Shown: positions 1 to 10,529, numbered from the stretch's first letter. The stretch: 64,000 nt of DNA from Rhizobium sp. P32RR-XVIII (GCF_012641395.1 NZ_JABAIH010000012.1:89614-153613); one strand, 5' to 3'. Translations and numbers: made by a program. The notes: generated by a model from the letters alone, not told the origin.

Positions 1-264
1 GAAGGGCCCGTCGATGTATTTGACGTCGATGAGCTGTTCCGCCTTGTTGAGCAAGACCTGCGTTGTGAAGGTCTCGCGGATCGCCTTGTAGCCGACCGTC
101 ATATCGGCAATCAGCAAGATCCTCCCATCGCGCTCCTTGCGGCTGCGGATGCTCAAGGCTTCACAGAGCGGCAAGAATTCCGGATAGCGTTCCACATCGG
201 CAACAAGATCGAACATTTGCTCGGCAGAGTGCGGAACGCGGTGGTGGGTTTCGAATTGCGGCAT
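1..264 (-). CDS. RatA/Coq10-like SRPBCC protein (3' part cut by window edge)
   Basis: The first 88 codons are present; the rest lies left of the window. The protein opens MPQFETHHRVPHSAEQMF and continues with LVADVERYPEFLP, the pattern that begins RatA/Coq10 START-like proteins. Family members bind hydrophobic ligands; bacterial ones are linked to ubiquinone handling or, as RatA, to ribosome association. Which applies here cannot be told. It follows lipA and a P-loop gene on the same strand. The ATG is the complement of 262-264, ten bases below the stop of the upstream P-loop gene. Confidence 0.75.
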   Translation of the reverse strand, partial: MPQFETHHRVPHSAEQMFDLVADVERYPEFLPLCEALSIRSRKERDGRILLIADMTVGYKAIRETFTTQVLLNKAEQLIDVKYIDGPF

Positions 265-273
265 GAAGGGCAG

Positions 274-825
274 TTAAGCGGGAGAACCAAGAAGATCAAG
301 AAGGCGGCGCATTTCCGCGTGGCTTTTCAGCTGCAAAACCGGAATGTCCGCTCCATGTCTCTGCAATTGCGCCAGAATGTGAGGCACAAAGCGCTTCTCG
401 AAATTCCAGATGTAGGAGAGGAATTCCCGGTCAGGAACGCGCTCGACGCAGCCTGGCGCCATGTCCGGCCGGGTTTTACCCAGATAGCGGAAGGCCCGCT
501 TCGTCACGCCGAGTAGACAGCGCCAGCGGGGAACGCGCACCCAGACCACCATCTGCGCTCGCGGCAGCCTGAGATCGAAGGTCGACGATCCGCTGCCATC
601 CATGAGCCAGCGCTCACGCGCCACTGTTTCGGCGATTAGCGCCCTCTCCTCCGCTTTTTCGCGTTTCACCCAACCTGGCAGCCAATAGAACTCGCGATCC
701 ATGGAGACATAGGGGATGTCGAGGCGATCGCAGATCCGGCGAGAGAGCGTACTTTTTCCGCCGCCGGAACAACCGATCACCATGATGCGATCCGCTCGGC
801 GCAAGATGCCAGCGCCATGGCTCAT
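274..825 (-). CDS. Small P-loop kinase-like ATPase (topology-modulation/FlaR-like)
   Basis: A 183-residue protein with a clear Walker A motif, GCSGGGKST, at about residues 18-26, followed by the pattern of small adenylate-kinase-like proteins annotated as topology modulation or AAA family ATPases. An aromatic and basic C-terminal half suggests a phosphoryl-transfer lid, but no substrate can be named. The reading frame stays open to 930, but the lipA terminator hairpin lies in that extension, so the internal ATG at 823-825 (MSHGAGILRR) is preferred. An ATG 14 codons further in, just before the Walker motif, is also possible. It lies between lipA and the RatA-like gene. Confidence 0.65.
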   Translation of the reverse strand: MSHGAGILRRADRIMVIGCSGGGKSTLSRRICDRLDIPYVSMDREFYWLPGWVKREKAEERALIAETVARERWLMDGSGSSTFDLRLPRAQMVVWVRVPRWRCLLGVTKRAFRYLGKTRPDMAPGCVERVPDREFLSYIWNFEKRFVPHILAQLQRHGADIPVLQLKSHAEMRRLLDLLGSPA

Positions 826-888
826 ATCGTTGATATATGCCGGCATCCTCGATAGCTCCCCGTTGGCGCTGCGTTTAGGCAAGAAACA

Positions 889-920
889 AAAAAGCCGCGG
901 CAACATCGCCGCGGCTCTTT
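889..920 (-). terminator. Rho-independent terminator after lipA
   Basis: A perfect 8-bp stem, AGCCGCGG at 893-900 and CCGCGGCT at 909-916, has an 8-base loop. Read on the minus strand it is followed by a run of T (complement of the A-run at 887-893). It lies about 25 bases below the lipA stop codon and upstream of the P-loop gene start chosen here. Confidence 0.8.
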
Positions 921-941
921 GAAAATGCAAGCCTTCGTTGA

Positions 942-1913
942 TTATTCCGCCGCTACAAGCAGCTTCTTCTCGCGGGCGGCCTTCAGGCGGGCGAAGTCGT
1001 CGCCGGCGTGGTGGGAAGACCGGGTGAGCGGGCTCGAAGCCACCATCAGGAAGCCCTTGGTGTAGGCCACCGTCTCGTAGGACTTGAATTCATCCGGGGT
1101 GACGAACCGCTCGACCTTGTGGTGCTTGCGGGTCGGCTGCAGGTACTGGCCGATCGTCAGGAAGTCGACATCTGCTGTGCGCAGATCATCCATCAGCTGC
1201 AGGACTTCGTTGCGCTCTTCGCCCAGGCCGACCATGATGCCGGACTTGGTGAACATGGTCGGGTCGAGCTCCTTCACGCGCTGCAACAGGCGGATGGAGT
1301 GGAAGTAGCGGGCGCCCGGGCGAACCGTCAGGTAGTTCCCCGCCACGGTTTCCAGATTGTGGTTGAAGACATCCGGCTTGGCGGCAACAACGCGCTCCAG
1401 CGCGCCCGGCTTCTTCAGAAAGTCCGGGGTCAGGATCTCGATGGTCGTCTCCGGCGATGCTGCACGGATCGCCCAGATCACCTTCTCGAAGTGTTCGGCG
1501 CCACCGTCTTCCAGGTCGTCGCGGTCGACCGAGGTGATGACGACGTGGGAAAGGCCCATCTGCTTGACGGCCTTCGCGACATTTTCGGGCTCGGCCATGT
1601 CGAGGGCATTCGGCTTGCCGGTCGAGACGTTGCAGAAAGCGCAGGCGCGCGTGCAGATCTCGCCCATGATCATGAAGGTCGCGTGCTTCTTGTCCCAGCA
1701 CTCACCGATGTTGGGGCAGCCGGCTTCCTCGCAGACCGTGACGAGATTGTGTTCCTTGACGATCGAGCGCGTCTCCGCATAGCCCTTCGAGGTCGGAGCC
1801 TTCACGCGGATCCAGTCCGGCTTGCGCAGGACTTCCGTATCGGGGCGATGCGCCTTTTCCGGATGCCGCACGCGCTTGGCGTCGGGATTGATCGTGTCGA
1901 GAATGGTTACCAT
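942..1913 (-). CDS. lipA: Lipoyl synthase LipA
   Basis: Radical-SAM enzyme that inserts two sulfurs into protein-bound octanoyl groups to make lipoyl cofactor, needed by the dehydrogenase complex encoded just upstream. Both iron-sulfur signatures are visible: the N-terminal auxiliary cluster CEEAGCPNIGEC and the radical-SAM motif CTRACAFC (CxxxCxxC). The C-terminal RSSHHAG supplies the conserved serine of the family. From the ATG at 1911-1913 (MVTILDTINPD) the length is 323 residues, normal for the family; an upstream start at 1940 would add nine unconserved residues. A GGAAAG sequence precedes the chosen start. A terminator follows. Confidence 0.95.
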   Translation of the reverse strand: MVTILDTINPDAKRVRHPEKAHRPDTEVLRKPDWIRVKAPTSKGYAETRSIVKEHNLVTVCEEAGCPNIGECWDKKHATFMIMGEICTRACAFCNVSTGKPNALDMAEPENVAKAVKQMGLSHVVITSVDRDDLEDGGAEHFEKVIWAIRAASPETTIEILTPDFLKKPGALERVVAAKPDVFNHNLETVAGNYLTVRPGARYFHSIRLLQRVKELDPTMFTKSGIMVGLGEERNEVLQLMDDLRTADVDFLTIGQYLQPTRKHHKVERFVTPDEFKSYETVAYTKGFLMVASSPLTRSSHHAGDDFARLKAAREKKLLVAAE

Positions 1914-2000
1914 TGCAGTTTCAACTTTCCGCCGCCCCATGCGGCTTCATCAGTCTGCACATAAGCTTTTTGCCCGGCTCTTACAATTGAGCCGCGCGCA

Positions 2001-2249
2001 TTATCGCCGGACGAGCCGCGCGAGGAATATCAGCAGGCAGGCGCCCAGAAAGCCGGTAATGAAATAGCCGAGCCGTCCTCCGGCCACTTCGATGTGGAAC
2101 TGCGCCAGAATGGCGGTCGCGACGACCGAACCGACGATTCCGAGCACGATGTTCAACAGAACGCCATACCGCGCCTCCATCAGCTTGCCAGCGAGCCAGC
2201 CCGCAAGACCGCCGATGATGATTGCCGCTATCCAGCCCACACCTTCCAT
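2001..2249 (-). CDS. GlsB/YeaQ/YmgE-type small membrane protein
   Basis: An 82-residue, very hydrophobic protein with three predicted membrane segments. It shows the glycine pattern of the transglycosylase-associated/GlsB family (GGLAGWLAGKLM, NIVLGIVGSVVA, GYFITGFLGACLLIFL). Family members are small inner-membrane proteins often tied to general stress; the molecular role is unknown. It ends in RLVRR and lies 12 bases below a second, related gene, so the two probably share a transcript. Confidence 0.8.
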   Translation of the reverse strand: MEGVGWIAAIIIGGLAGWLAGKLMEARYGVLLNIVLGIVGSVVATAILAQFHIEVAGGRLGYFITGFLGACLLIFLARLVRR

Positions 2250-2261
2250 AGTCGCCCTACC

Positions 2262-2516
2262 TCAGGCTATCGCCCTTGCGATCAGCACCACGACGATGGC
2301 GCCGACCGTGGCGTGAATGATCTGCACGACCAACGCATTTTCAATGCCGAGCGATATGCCCAAAGCATTGAACAGAAACCCGCCCACAAACGCGCCGATA
2401 ACGCCGCTGAGCAGGCACCGTATCAATCCGCCCCCACCGACGACCAGGCTCGCGAGAAAGCCCGCGACGAGGCCGATCAGGAGGAAGATGAGCAGTGCCT
2501 GCGTCTCAATCGACAT
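2262..2516 (-). CDS. Second GlsB/YeaQ/YmgE-type membrane protein
   Basis: An 84-residue membrane protein of the same family as its downstream neighbour (IGLVAGFLASLVVGGGG, LSGVIGAFVGGFLF). The start at 2514-2516 (MSIETQALLIF) follows GAAAGGAAA at good spacing. The longer open frame to 2573 adds a basic, unconserved stretch reaching the lpd stop region, so it is rejected. The pair lies between lpd and lipA with no evident functional link to pyruvate metabolism. Only the membrane topology and family are supported. Confidence 0.8.
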   Translation of the reverse strand: MSIETQALLIFLLIGLVAGFLASLVVGGGGLIRCLLSGVIGAFVGGFLFNALGISLGIENALVVQIIHATVGAIVVVLIARAIA

Positions 2517-2569
2517 GATGATTTCCTTTCGTTTTTTCCACCTGGGATAGAGGGCGGAAAAGGAAATTA

Positions 2570-4036
2570 TCAAGCGTTGAGCGCCCGGCCGTAAGCGTCG
2601 AGCACCGCTTCCTTCATCGTCTCGGAAACGGTCGGATGTGGGAAGATCGTATGCATCAGCTCTTCCTCCGTCGTCTCCAGGTTCATGGCGACGACGAAGC
2701 CCTGGATCAGTTCGGTCACTTCAGCGCCGACCATGTGCGCGCCCAGGAGTTCGCCGCTCTTCTTGTCAAAGATGACCTTGCAGAGGCCCTGGTCTTCGCC
2801 GAGCGCGATCGCCTTGCCGTTGGCGGCGAAGGAGAAGCGGCCGACGCGAATCTCACGGCCCGATTCCTTGGCCTTGGCTTCCGTCAGGCCGACGGAAGCC
2901 ACCTGCGGCTGGCAGTAGGTGCAGCCCGGAACCTTGCCCTTGTCGGTCGGATGAACGCCCGGAACGCCGGCGATCTTCTCGATGCAGACGACGCCTTCAT
3001 GCTCCGCCTTGTGGGCAAGCATCGGCGGGCCGGCGACGTCGCCGATCGCGTAGATACCCGGGACATTCGTCTTGCCGTAGCCATCGGCGACGACGCAGCC
3101 GCGATCGGTCTTCACGCCGAGCGCTTCAAGGCCGAGATTCTCGATATTGCCCTGAACGCCGACGGCTGAGATCATGCGATCCGCGGTGATCTGCTGCACC
3201 TTGCCGTCAGCGGTCTCGACATGTGCCGTGACGCTGTTGGCACCCTTCTCGACCTTCGCCACCTTGGCGCTGGTGAAGATCTTCATGCCGCGCTTTTCCA
3301 GCTGCTTGCGGGCGATTGCGGTCACTTCCGCATCCTCGACCGGCATGATTGTCGGCATGATTTCGACCACCGTCACATCGACGCCCATCGACAGATAGAA
3401 GCTCGCGAACTCGATACCGATTGCGCCAGAACCCATGACGATCATCGACTTCGGCAGGACATCCGGCTTCAGTGCCTCGAAATAGGTCCAGATCAGCTTT
3501 CCGTCCGGCTCGATGCCGGGCAGCGCGCGCGGGCGGGCGCCGGTCGCGACGATGATGTGCTTGGCGGTATAGGTGCCTTCCTGGCTCTTGATGTTCTTCG
3601 GCAGCGGATGCTGCGGCTCGACCACCGGCTTGGAGGACTTCGAGACGACGATTTCGCCCGGCTGAGCGCCGGTCGAAGCCTTGGTGATTTTCGCCTCGCC
3701 CCAGATGACGTCGATCTTGTTCTTCTTCATCAGGAAGCCGACACCGGCATTCAGGCGGGCGGAAACGGCGCGCGAGCGGGCGACGACGGCCTTGGTGTCC
3801 GGCTTGACGGTGCCCTCGAGAACGAGGCCGTATTCCTTCAGATGGTTCGAATGATCGAGAATTTCGGCCGAGCGCAGTAGCGCCTTGGTCGGAATGCAGC
3901 CCCAGTTCAGGCAGATGCCGCCCAGATGCTCGCGTTCGACGATCGCGGTCTTCAATCCCAGCTGACCAGCGCGCACAGCGGCGACATAGCCGCCCGGTCC
4001 GGAGCCGATGATGATGACGTCGTAGTTCTCAGCCAT
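2570..4036 (-). CDS. lpdA: Dihydrolipoyl dehydrogenase (E3)
   Basis: FAD flavoprotein that reoxidises dihydrolipoyl groups with NAD+, completing the pyruvate dehydrogenase cycle. The N-terminal FAD motif GSGPGG spans residues 11-16. The redox-active disulfide lies in GGICLNWGCIPTK (Cys42 and Cys47). A second nucleotide-binding motif (GSGAIGIEFA) and the C-terminal catalytic His-Pro (HPTVSE) follow. The length, 488 residues, is slightly above the usual 465-480. It follows pdhA, pdhB, pdhC and a GDSL hydrolase on the same strand, so it is probably the E3 of this complex; other dehydrogenases could share it. Confidence 0.95.
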   Translation of the reverse strand: MAENYDVIIIGSGPGGYVAAVRAGQLGLKTAIVEREHLGGICLNWGCIPTKALLRSAEILDHSNHLKEYGLVLEGTVKPDTKAVVARSRAVSARLNAGVGFLMKKNKIDVIWGEAKITKASTGAQPGEIVVSKSSKPVVEPQHPLPKNIKSQEGTYTAKHIIVATGARPRALPGIEPDGKLIWTYFEALKPDVLPKSMIVMGSGAIGIEFASFYLSMGVDVTVVEIMPTIMPVEDAEVTAIARKQLEKRGMKIFTSAKVAKVEKGANSVTAHVETADGKVQQITADRMISAVGVQGNIENLGLEALGVKTDRGCVVADGYGKTNVPGIYAIGDVAGPPMLAHKAEHEGVVCIEKIAGVPGVHPTDKGKVPGCTYCQPQVASVGLTEAKAKESGREIRVGRFSFAANGKAIALGEDQGLCKVIFDKKSGELLGAHMVGAEVTELIQGFVVAMNLETTEEELMHTIFPHPTVSETMKEAVLDAYGRALNA

Positions 4037-4181
4037 ATTTTCCTGCCTTTGTTATCGGGCGTGGCGGGTCAAAAGCACCCACTCGTGTTTCCTGCTGTTT
4101 TTCAAAAAGCGCCACAGCGTCTGCGCGGCCTCCGCCGCGCTCGCCGTTCCGCCCGCCGCAGCGCGACGAAGGAGGCCATGA

Positions 4182-4823
4182 TCAGAGCCCCAGCATCATC
4201 CGCACGATCGATTCCAGGCCGCGCCCGAGAGCGCGGGTATTTTCGGCATCGAGATGAATGCCGTCGATCGGCGTCGTCTTGGCGACGGAATTACCGTCGA
4301 AGAAGCCGCAGCCGAGTTCGTCGGCAAGGTCACGATAAAGCGTCGCCAGTTTCGCCGATTCCTCGACACCGCCCGGGAACGATGCTGCGAAGGGCACATT
4401 GCCCGTCGCGCAGATCGCCGGCGGTGCCACGATCAGAATATCCGGCCCGTCAAGTTCGAAGGGCCAGGCGTGGTTGCGGATCAACCGGACCAGACGCGCG
4501 ATGCCCTGGCAGGCGGCAAAAGCCGAACCTGCCACGACCGGCTTCATGTCGTTGGTCCCGAGCAGAATAATGACGAGATCAAGCGGTGCATGCGTCTGCA
4601 AGATTGTCGGCAGGACGCGCGCCCCGTTGCGGTCGCAATCGGCGAGGTGATCGTCGAAAGCGGTGGTCCGCCCGTTCAAGCCCTCTGGAATGATACGCGC
4701 CTCGCTGCCGAGCGCTGCCTGCAGCACGCTTGGCCAGCGGTCCTCATAGGCGTGGCGGCCGATCGTCTCGGCGTCGTATCCCCAGGTCAGCGAGTCGCCA
4801 TAGCAAAGAACGGTCTTCGTCAT
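4182..4823 (-). CDS. SGNH/GDSL-family esterase
   Basis: A 213-residue cytosolic-looking hydrolase. Block I is CYGDSLTWGYD with nucleophile Ser11. Block III is GTNDMK, and the C-terminal Asp-His pair is DGIHLDAEN, which matches arylesterase-like SGNH enzymes. No signal peptide is seen. It lies between pdhC (20 bases upstream) and lpd, so it is likely co-transcribed with the dehydrogenase genes, but its substrate is unknown. The 145 bases between it and lpd show no gene. Confidence 0.85.
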   Translation of the reverse strand: MTKTVLCYGDSLTWGYDAETIGRHAYEDRWPSVLQAALGSEARIIPEGLNGRTTAFDDHLADCDRNGARVLPTILQTHAPLDLVIILLGTNDMKPVVAGSAFAACQGIARLVRLIRNHAWPFELDGPDILIVAPPAICATGNVPFAASFPGGVEESAKLATLYRDLADELGCGFFDGNSVAKTTPIDGIHLDAENTRALGRGLESIVRMMLGL

Positions 4824-4842
4824 TTCCGTCTCCGCTCAGTGC

Positions 4843-6189
4843 TCAAACGAGCATGCCCATCGGGTTTTCGATGTAGCCCTTGAAGGCCTGCAGCAGCTGG
4901 GCACCGAGCGCACCGTCAACGCAACGGTGATCGGTCGAAAGCGTGACGCTCATGACGGTCGCGATGGCCATTTCGCCCTTCTTGACGATGACGCGCTGCT
5001 CGCCCGCACCGACGGCAAGGATGGTCGCATGCGGCGGGTTGATGACGGCAGCAAAATCCTTCACGCCCATCATTCCCATGTTCGAGACCGACGTCGTACC
5101 ACCCTGGTACTCCTCGGGCTTCAGCTTGCGGTCCTTGGCGCGCTTGCCGAGATCCTTCATCTCGTTGGAGATGACCGACAGCGTCTTCGTTTCCGCATTG
5201 CGGACGATCGGAGTGATCAGGCCGCCCGGGATCGACACAGCGACGCCGACATCGGCATGCTTGTGCTTGACCATGTTGCTCTCGGTCCAGGAGACGTTGG
5301 CATCCGGAACGTCGCGCAGCGCGAGCGCCATGGCCTTGATGACCATGTCGTTGACGGAGAGCTTGTAGGCCGGAACACCGTCCTTCGACTTCGGCGCAGC
5401 GTCGTTGAGCTGGGTACGAAGCGCCAGCAGCGCATCGAGCTCGCAGTCGACTGTGACGTAGAAGTGCGGAACAGTCTGCTTCGATTCCACCAGACGGCGG
5501 GCAATCGTCTTGCGCATGCCGTCGTGCGGCACGAGCTCGTAGGAGCCCGGCTCGAAGAGCTTGAGAACGGCCTCTTCGGAAGCGCCCTTGGCGACGGGAG
5601 CCGGAGCTGCGGCAGCCTGCGGTGCAGCGGCAGCAGGCGGTGCGGCCTTGGCGCCACCACCGGCAACGGCGGCTTCGACGTCGCTCTTGACGACGCGACC
5701 GTGCGGACCGGAGCCGGCAACCGCGGAGAGATCGATCCCGGCTTCCTTTGCGAGGCGCCGTGCGAGCGGCGAGGAGAAGGTGCGATTGGCATCGACCGAC
5801 GCTGCCGGGGGGGCTGCTGCCGGTACCGGAGCCGCCGCAGGCGCGGACTGCGCCGGAGCGGTTTCGGCCTTGGGCGCGGCAGCGGCCTCAGCCTTCGGAG
5901 CCGGTGCAGCCGAGCCAGCACCGCTCGCTGCAGCACCAACGTCTTCGCCTTCACCGGCAAGAACGGCGATCAGCGCGTTGACCTTGACGCCTTCGGTGCC
6001 AGCCGGAACGACGATCTTGGCAACTGTGCCTTCATCGACGGCTTCGACTTCCATCGTCGCCTTGTCGGTCTCGATCTCGGCGATCACATCGCCGGACTTG
6101 ACGGTATCGCCTTCCTTGACGAGCCACTTGGCCAGGTTGCCTTCTTCCATCGTCGGAGAAAGGGCAGGCATTGTGATGTTGATAGGCAT
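4843..6189 (-). CDS. pdhC: Pyruvate dehydrogenase E2, dihydrolipoyllysine acetyltransferase
   Basis: Core of the complex; it transfers acetyl groups from lipoyl lysine to CoA. Order of domains: one lipoyl domain (residues 1-80, lipoylated Lys in ETDKATMEVE), an Ala/Pro-rich hinge (about 85-130), a peripheral-subunit-binding domain (SPLARRLAKEAGIDL, about 136-172), a second Ala/Pro linker, and the catalytic domain (about 215-448) with the DHRCVDGA motif. The length, 448, is usual for rhizobia. It starts 15 bases below pdhB. The long Ala/Pro linkers are repetitive in DNA but appear intact. Confidence 0.95.
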   Translation of the reverse strand: MPINITMPALSPTMEEGNLAKWLVKEGDTVKSGDVIAEIETDKATMEVEAVDEGTVAKIVVPAGTEGVKVNALIAVLAGEGEDVGAAASGAGSAAPAPKAEAAAAPKAETAPAQSAPAAAPVPAAAPPAASVDANRTFSSPLARRLAKEAGIDLSAVAGSGPHGRVVKSDVEAAVAGGGAKAAPPAAAAPQAAAAPAPVAKGASEEAVLKLFEPGSYELVPHDGMRKTIARRLVESKQTVPHFYVTVDCELDALLALRTQLNDAAPKSKDGVPAYKLSVNDMVIKAMALALRDVPDANVSWTESNMVKHKHADVGVAVSIPGGLITPIVRNAETKTLSVISNEMKDLGKRAKDRKLKPEEYQGGTTSVSNMGMMGVKDFAAVINPPHATILAVGAGEQRVIVKKGEMAIATVMSVTLSTDHRCVDGALGAQLLQAFKGYIENPMGMLV

Positions 6190-6204
6190 CGAAATACCCT
6201 CCCC

Positions 6205-7584
<1,380 letters not shown>

Positions 7585-7599
7585 GGGTTCCCTCCCCGA

Positions 7600-8646
7600 T
7601 TAAAGCAGAATGTCGGTGTAGAGCTCGGATGCATCCGGCTCCGGATCGTTCTGGGCGAAATCGGCGCTGTCGGCGACGATATCGCGGACGTCCTTGTCGA
7701 TCGCCTTCAGATCGTCTTCGGAAGCCCAGCCTTTCTCGATAAGACGGGCCTTTACCTGCTCGATCGGGTCCTGCTCGGAGCGCATCTTCTGCACTTCTTC
7801 CTTCGAGCGATACTTCGCCGGGTCGGACATCGAGTGACCGCGATAGCGGTAGGTCAACATTTCGAGGATGATCGGGCCCTTGCCGGAGCGGCAATGCTCC
7901 AGAGCCTCGTCCGCAGCTGCCTTGACGGCGCGGACATCCATGCCGTCAACCTGGATGCCCGGAATGCCGAAGCCCGAGCCGCGCAGCGAGTAATTCGACT
8001 GTGCCGTCGCGCGGGCGGTCGAGGTGCCCATGGCATAACGGTTGTTTTCGACGATATAGATGATCGGCAGCTTCCAGAGTGCTGCCATGTTGAAGCTCTC
8101 GTAAACCTGGCCCTGGTTTGCAGCACCGTCGCCGAAATAGGCGACACTCACAGAGTCGTTGCCACGATACTTGTTGGCGAAAGCGAGACCGGTGCCCAGC
8201 GAAACCTGTGCGCCGACGATGCCGTGGCCGCCGTAGAAGTTCTTCTCTTTGGAGAACATGTGCATGGAGCCGCCCTTCCCTCGGGAATAGCCGCCCCGGC
8301 GTCCGGTCAGTTCCGCCATGACGCCGCGCGCGTTCATACCGGTTGCCAACATATGGCCGTGGTCACGATAAGCGGTGATAACCTGGTCGCCTTCCTTCTG
8401 CGCCATCTGCATGCCGACGACGACGGCTTCCTGGCCGATGTAGAGGTGACAGAAACCACCAATAAAACCCATGCCGTAAAGCTGGCCGGCCTTTTCCTCG
8501 AAACGGCGGATCAAAAGCATCTCACGATAGGCTTTGAGCTCCTCGTCGCGATTGAAGTCGGCAACGGGGCCACCATTAGAGGCCTTGGTTGCGGATTTTG
8601 TGCTGGCTTTACGGCTGGAAACGGTCGCGTTCTTTCGCGGCGCCAT
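7600..8646 (-). CDS. pdhA: Pyruvate dehydrogenase E1 alpha
   Basis: Alpha subunit, carrying the thiamine-diphosphate-binding motif GDGAANQGQ through VENN (GDG...N pattern), and the regulatory-loop-like region YRYRGHSMSDP. The N-terminal 30 residues are basic and Ser/Thr/Ala-rich (MAPRKNATVSSRKASTK), typical for the rhizobial protein. The length is 348. It is the first gene of the pdhABC operon; the 146 bases up to the FtsB-like gene hold its likely promoter and an inverted repeat at 8777-8797. Confidence 0.95.
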   Translation of the reverse strand: MAPRKNATVSSRKASTKSATKASNGGPVADFNRDEELKAYREMLLIRRFEEKAGQLYGMGFIGGFCHLYIGQEAVVVGMQMAQKEGDQVITAYRDHGHMLATGMNARGVMAELTGRRGGYSRGKGGSMHMFSKEKNFYGGHGIVGAQVSLGTGLAFANKYRGNDSVSVAYFGDGAANQGQVYESFNMAALWKLPIIYIVENNRYAMGTSTARATAQSNYSLRGSGFGIPGIQVDGMDVRAVKAAADEALEHCRSGKGPIILEMLTYRYRGHSMSDPAKYRSKEEVQKMRSEQDPIEQVKARLIEKGWASEDDLKAIDKDVRDIVADSADFAQNDPEPDASELYTDILL

Positions 8647-8776
8647 TCAACCCTCCCTATGGGTTTGTCGTTTATTGGGTGGCGCGTACCATAGGGAAGA
8701 AATATAGCCACAGCAATGCCATAAATGCATGGCTCGTATTCTGAGGTAAACTACTGATAATACTCGAAAATCATCG

Positions 8777-8797
8777 ATTAACCGATTTTCGGTTAAT
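8777..8797. repeat. Perfect inverted repeat at the end of the ftsB-like gene
   Basis: ATTAACCGA at 8777-8785 and TCGGTTAAT at 8789-8797 are perfect complements around TTT. The right arm overlaps the stop codon of the FtsB-like gene. On the minus strand only a short T stretch follows, so it could be a weak terminator or an operator ahead of pdhA; neither is shown. Confidence 0.5.
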
Positions 8798-9113
8798 TGG
8801 CGTAGGAATTGAAGATCACGATCTCGTCGGCGCGCGACATGTTCAGCTGGTAGCGCGCTTTCTCATCCAGCATATCCTTGTCCAGCGAGCCGTCGCTCAA
8901 CAGCGCGACCTGTTGCTCGAGATGTTCGCGCTTCGCCTTGAGCGCCGCAAGATCGCGTTCGCGGGCAATGCGGCGCTGCTCGAAAACTTCCGTCGCGCGC
9001 AGACCGTAGTCGCCATGAATGCAATGATAGCCGAAGTAGGAGAGAAAGGCGACGGTCATCGCCGGAACGACCAAACGGCCGATCTTTTTCTTCTTATGAT
9101 GCTTTGTCCACAT
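8793..9113 (-). CDS. FtsB/DivIC-like septum formation initiator
   Basis: A 106-residue single-pass membrane protein: a basic N-terminus (MWTKHHKKKKIG), one membrane segment (VVPAMTVAFLSYFGYH), then a coiled-coil region rich in Arg, Leu and Glu (RERDLAALKAKREHLEQQVALL). This is the architecture of FtsB/DivIC, which bridges FtsL and FtsQ in the divisome. The gene sits between eno and the pdh operon, a common place for it. The ATG at 9111-9113 is preferred over a GTG two codons upstream. Assignment rests on topology, size and context. Confidence 0.8.
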   Translation of the reverse strand: MWTKHHKKKKIGRLVVPAMTVAFLSYFGYHCIHGDYGLRATEVFEQRRIARERDLAALKAKREHLEQQVALLSDGSLDKDMLDEKARYQLNMSRADEIVIFNSYAN

Positions 9114-9201
9114 ACGCACACTTGCTCTGACGCATTACCTAGTCCGATCAGCCTACCCCCGAGAGATTAACCGTCCGTTGACTATGAATTTTCCGGACAA
9201 G

Positions 9202-9232
9202 AAAAACCCGCGCCGGTCGGACGCGGGTTTCA
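9202..9232 (-). terminator. Terminator after eno
   Basis: AAACCCGCG at 9204-9212 pairs perfectly with CGCGGGTTT at 9222-9230; on the minus strand the hairpin ends in a T run (complement of 9202-9206). It separates eno from the FtsB-like gene. Confidence 0.85.
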
Positions 9233-9254
9233 AATCGTTGAGTTCTAAGCGCAA

Positions 9255-10529
9255 TCAGCCGCGGATGATCGAACGGCCGGCATAGCGGGCCTGCGGGCCG
9301 AGGCCCTCTTCGATGCGGATCAGCTGGTTGTACTTCGCCAGACGGTCGGAGCGCGACAGCGAGCCGGTCTTGATCTGACCGCAGTTGCTGGCAACCGCGA
9401 GATCGGCAATCGTGGAATCTTCGGTTTCGCCCGAGCGGTGCGACATGACGGCGGTATAAGCCGCCTTATGCGCGGTGTTGACCGCATCCAGCGTTTCCGT
9501 CAGCGAGCCGATCTGGTTCACCTTGACGAGGATCGAATTGGCGACACCCATGCGGATGCCGTCACGCAGGCGCTCCGAGTTGGTGACGAAGAGATCGTCG
9601 CCAACCAGCTGGCACGTCTTGCCTGCAAGGTCGGTCAGAGCCTTCCAGCCGTCCCAATCGTCTTCAGCCATGCCGTCTTCGATGGAGATGATCGGATACT
9701 TGCCGACGAGTTCGGCGAGGTATTCGGCCATGGCGCCGGATTCCAGCGTGCGGCCCTCGCCTTCAAGCACGTACTTGCCGTCCTTGAAGAATTCGGTCGA
9801 GGCGCAATCGAGACCGAGGAAAATGTCTTCACCCGGCTTGTAGCCGGCTTTCTCGATCGACTTCATGATGAAATCGAGGGCTTCGGGCGCACTCTTCAGA
9901 CCCGGTGCAAAACCGCCTTCGTCGCCGACGTTGGTATTGTGGCCCTGAGCCGACAGTTCCTTCTTGAGGACGTGGAACACTTCCGAACCCATGCGCACAG
10001 CTTCGCGGATCGAATCGGCGCCAACCGGCAGGATCATGAATTCCTGGAAGTCGATCGGGTTGTCGGCATGGGCGCCGCCGTTGATGATGTTCATCATCGG
10101 GACGGGCAGCAGATGGGCGCTGGCGCCGCCAACATAGCGGTAGAGCGGCAGACCGGCAGCCTGGGCGGCGGCCTTGGCGACGGCGAGCGATACGCCGAGG
10201 ATGGCATTGGCGCCGAGGCGCGATTTGTTCGGCGTGCCATCCAGTTCGATCATGATGTTGTCGATCTGGATCTGGTTCTCGGCGTCGATGCCGCCGATCG
10301 CATCGAAGATTTCGGTATTGGCGGCCTCGACGGCCTTTTCCACGCCCTTGCCGAGATAGCGCTTGCCGCCGTCGCGAACTTCAACGGCTTCGTGGGCGCC
10401 GGTCGAAGCGCCCGACGGCACCGCCGCCCGGCCCATGCTGCCGTCTTCGAGATAGACATCGACTTCAACGGTCGGATTGCCACGGCTGTCAAGAATCTCG
10501 CGGGCAATAATGTCGGTAATTGCAGTCAT
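9255..10529 (-). CDS. eno: Enolase
   Basis: Glycolytic enzyme interconverting 2-phosphoglycerate and phosphoenolpyruvate. Full length (424). The N-terminus MTAITDIIAREILDSRGNPT, the loop GASTGAHEAVE, metal ligands in the LGLDCASTEF and SIEDG stretches, and the family signature VMSHRSGETEDSTIADLAVA are all present. It is flanked downstream by a strong terminator and upstream by a 139-base gap to kdsA, so it is probably its own transcription unit. Confidence 0.97.
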   Translation of the reverse strand: MTAITDIIAREILDSRGNPTVEVDVYLEDGSMGRAAVPSGASTGAHEAVEVRDGGKRYLGKGVEKAVEAANTEIFDAIGGIDAENQIQIDNIMIELDGTPNKSRLGANAILGVSLAVAKAAAQAAGLPLYRYVGGASAHLLPVPMMNIINGGAHADNPIDFQEFMILPVGADSIREAVRMGSEVFHVLKKELSAQGHNTNVGDEGGFAPGLKSAPEALDFIMKSIEKAGYKPGEDIFLGLDCASTEFFKDGKYVLEGEGRTLESGAMAEYLAELVGKYPIISIEDGMAEDDWDGWKALTDLAGKTCQLVGDDLFVTNSERLRDGIRMGVANSILVKVNQIGSLTETLDAVNTAHKAAYTAVMSHRSGETEDSTIADLAVASNCGQIKTGSLSRSDRLAKYNQLIRIEEGLGPQARYAGRSIIRG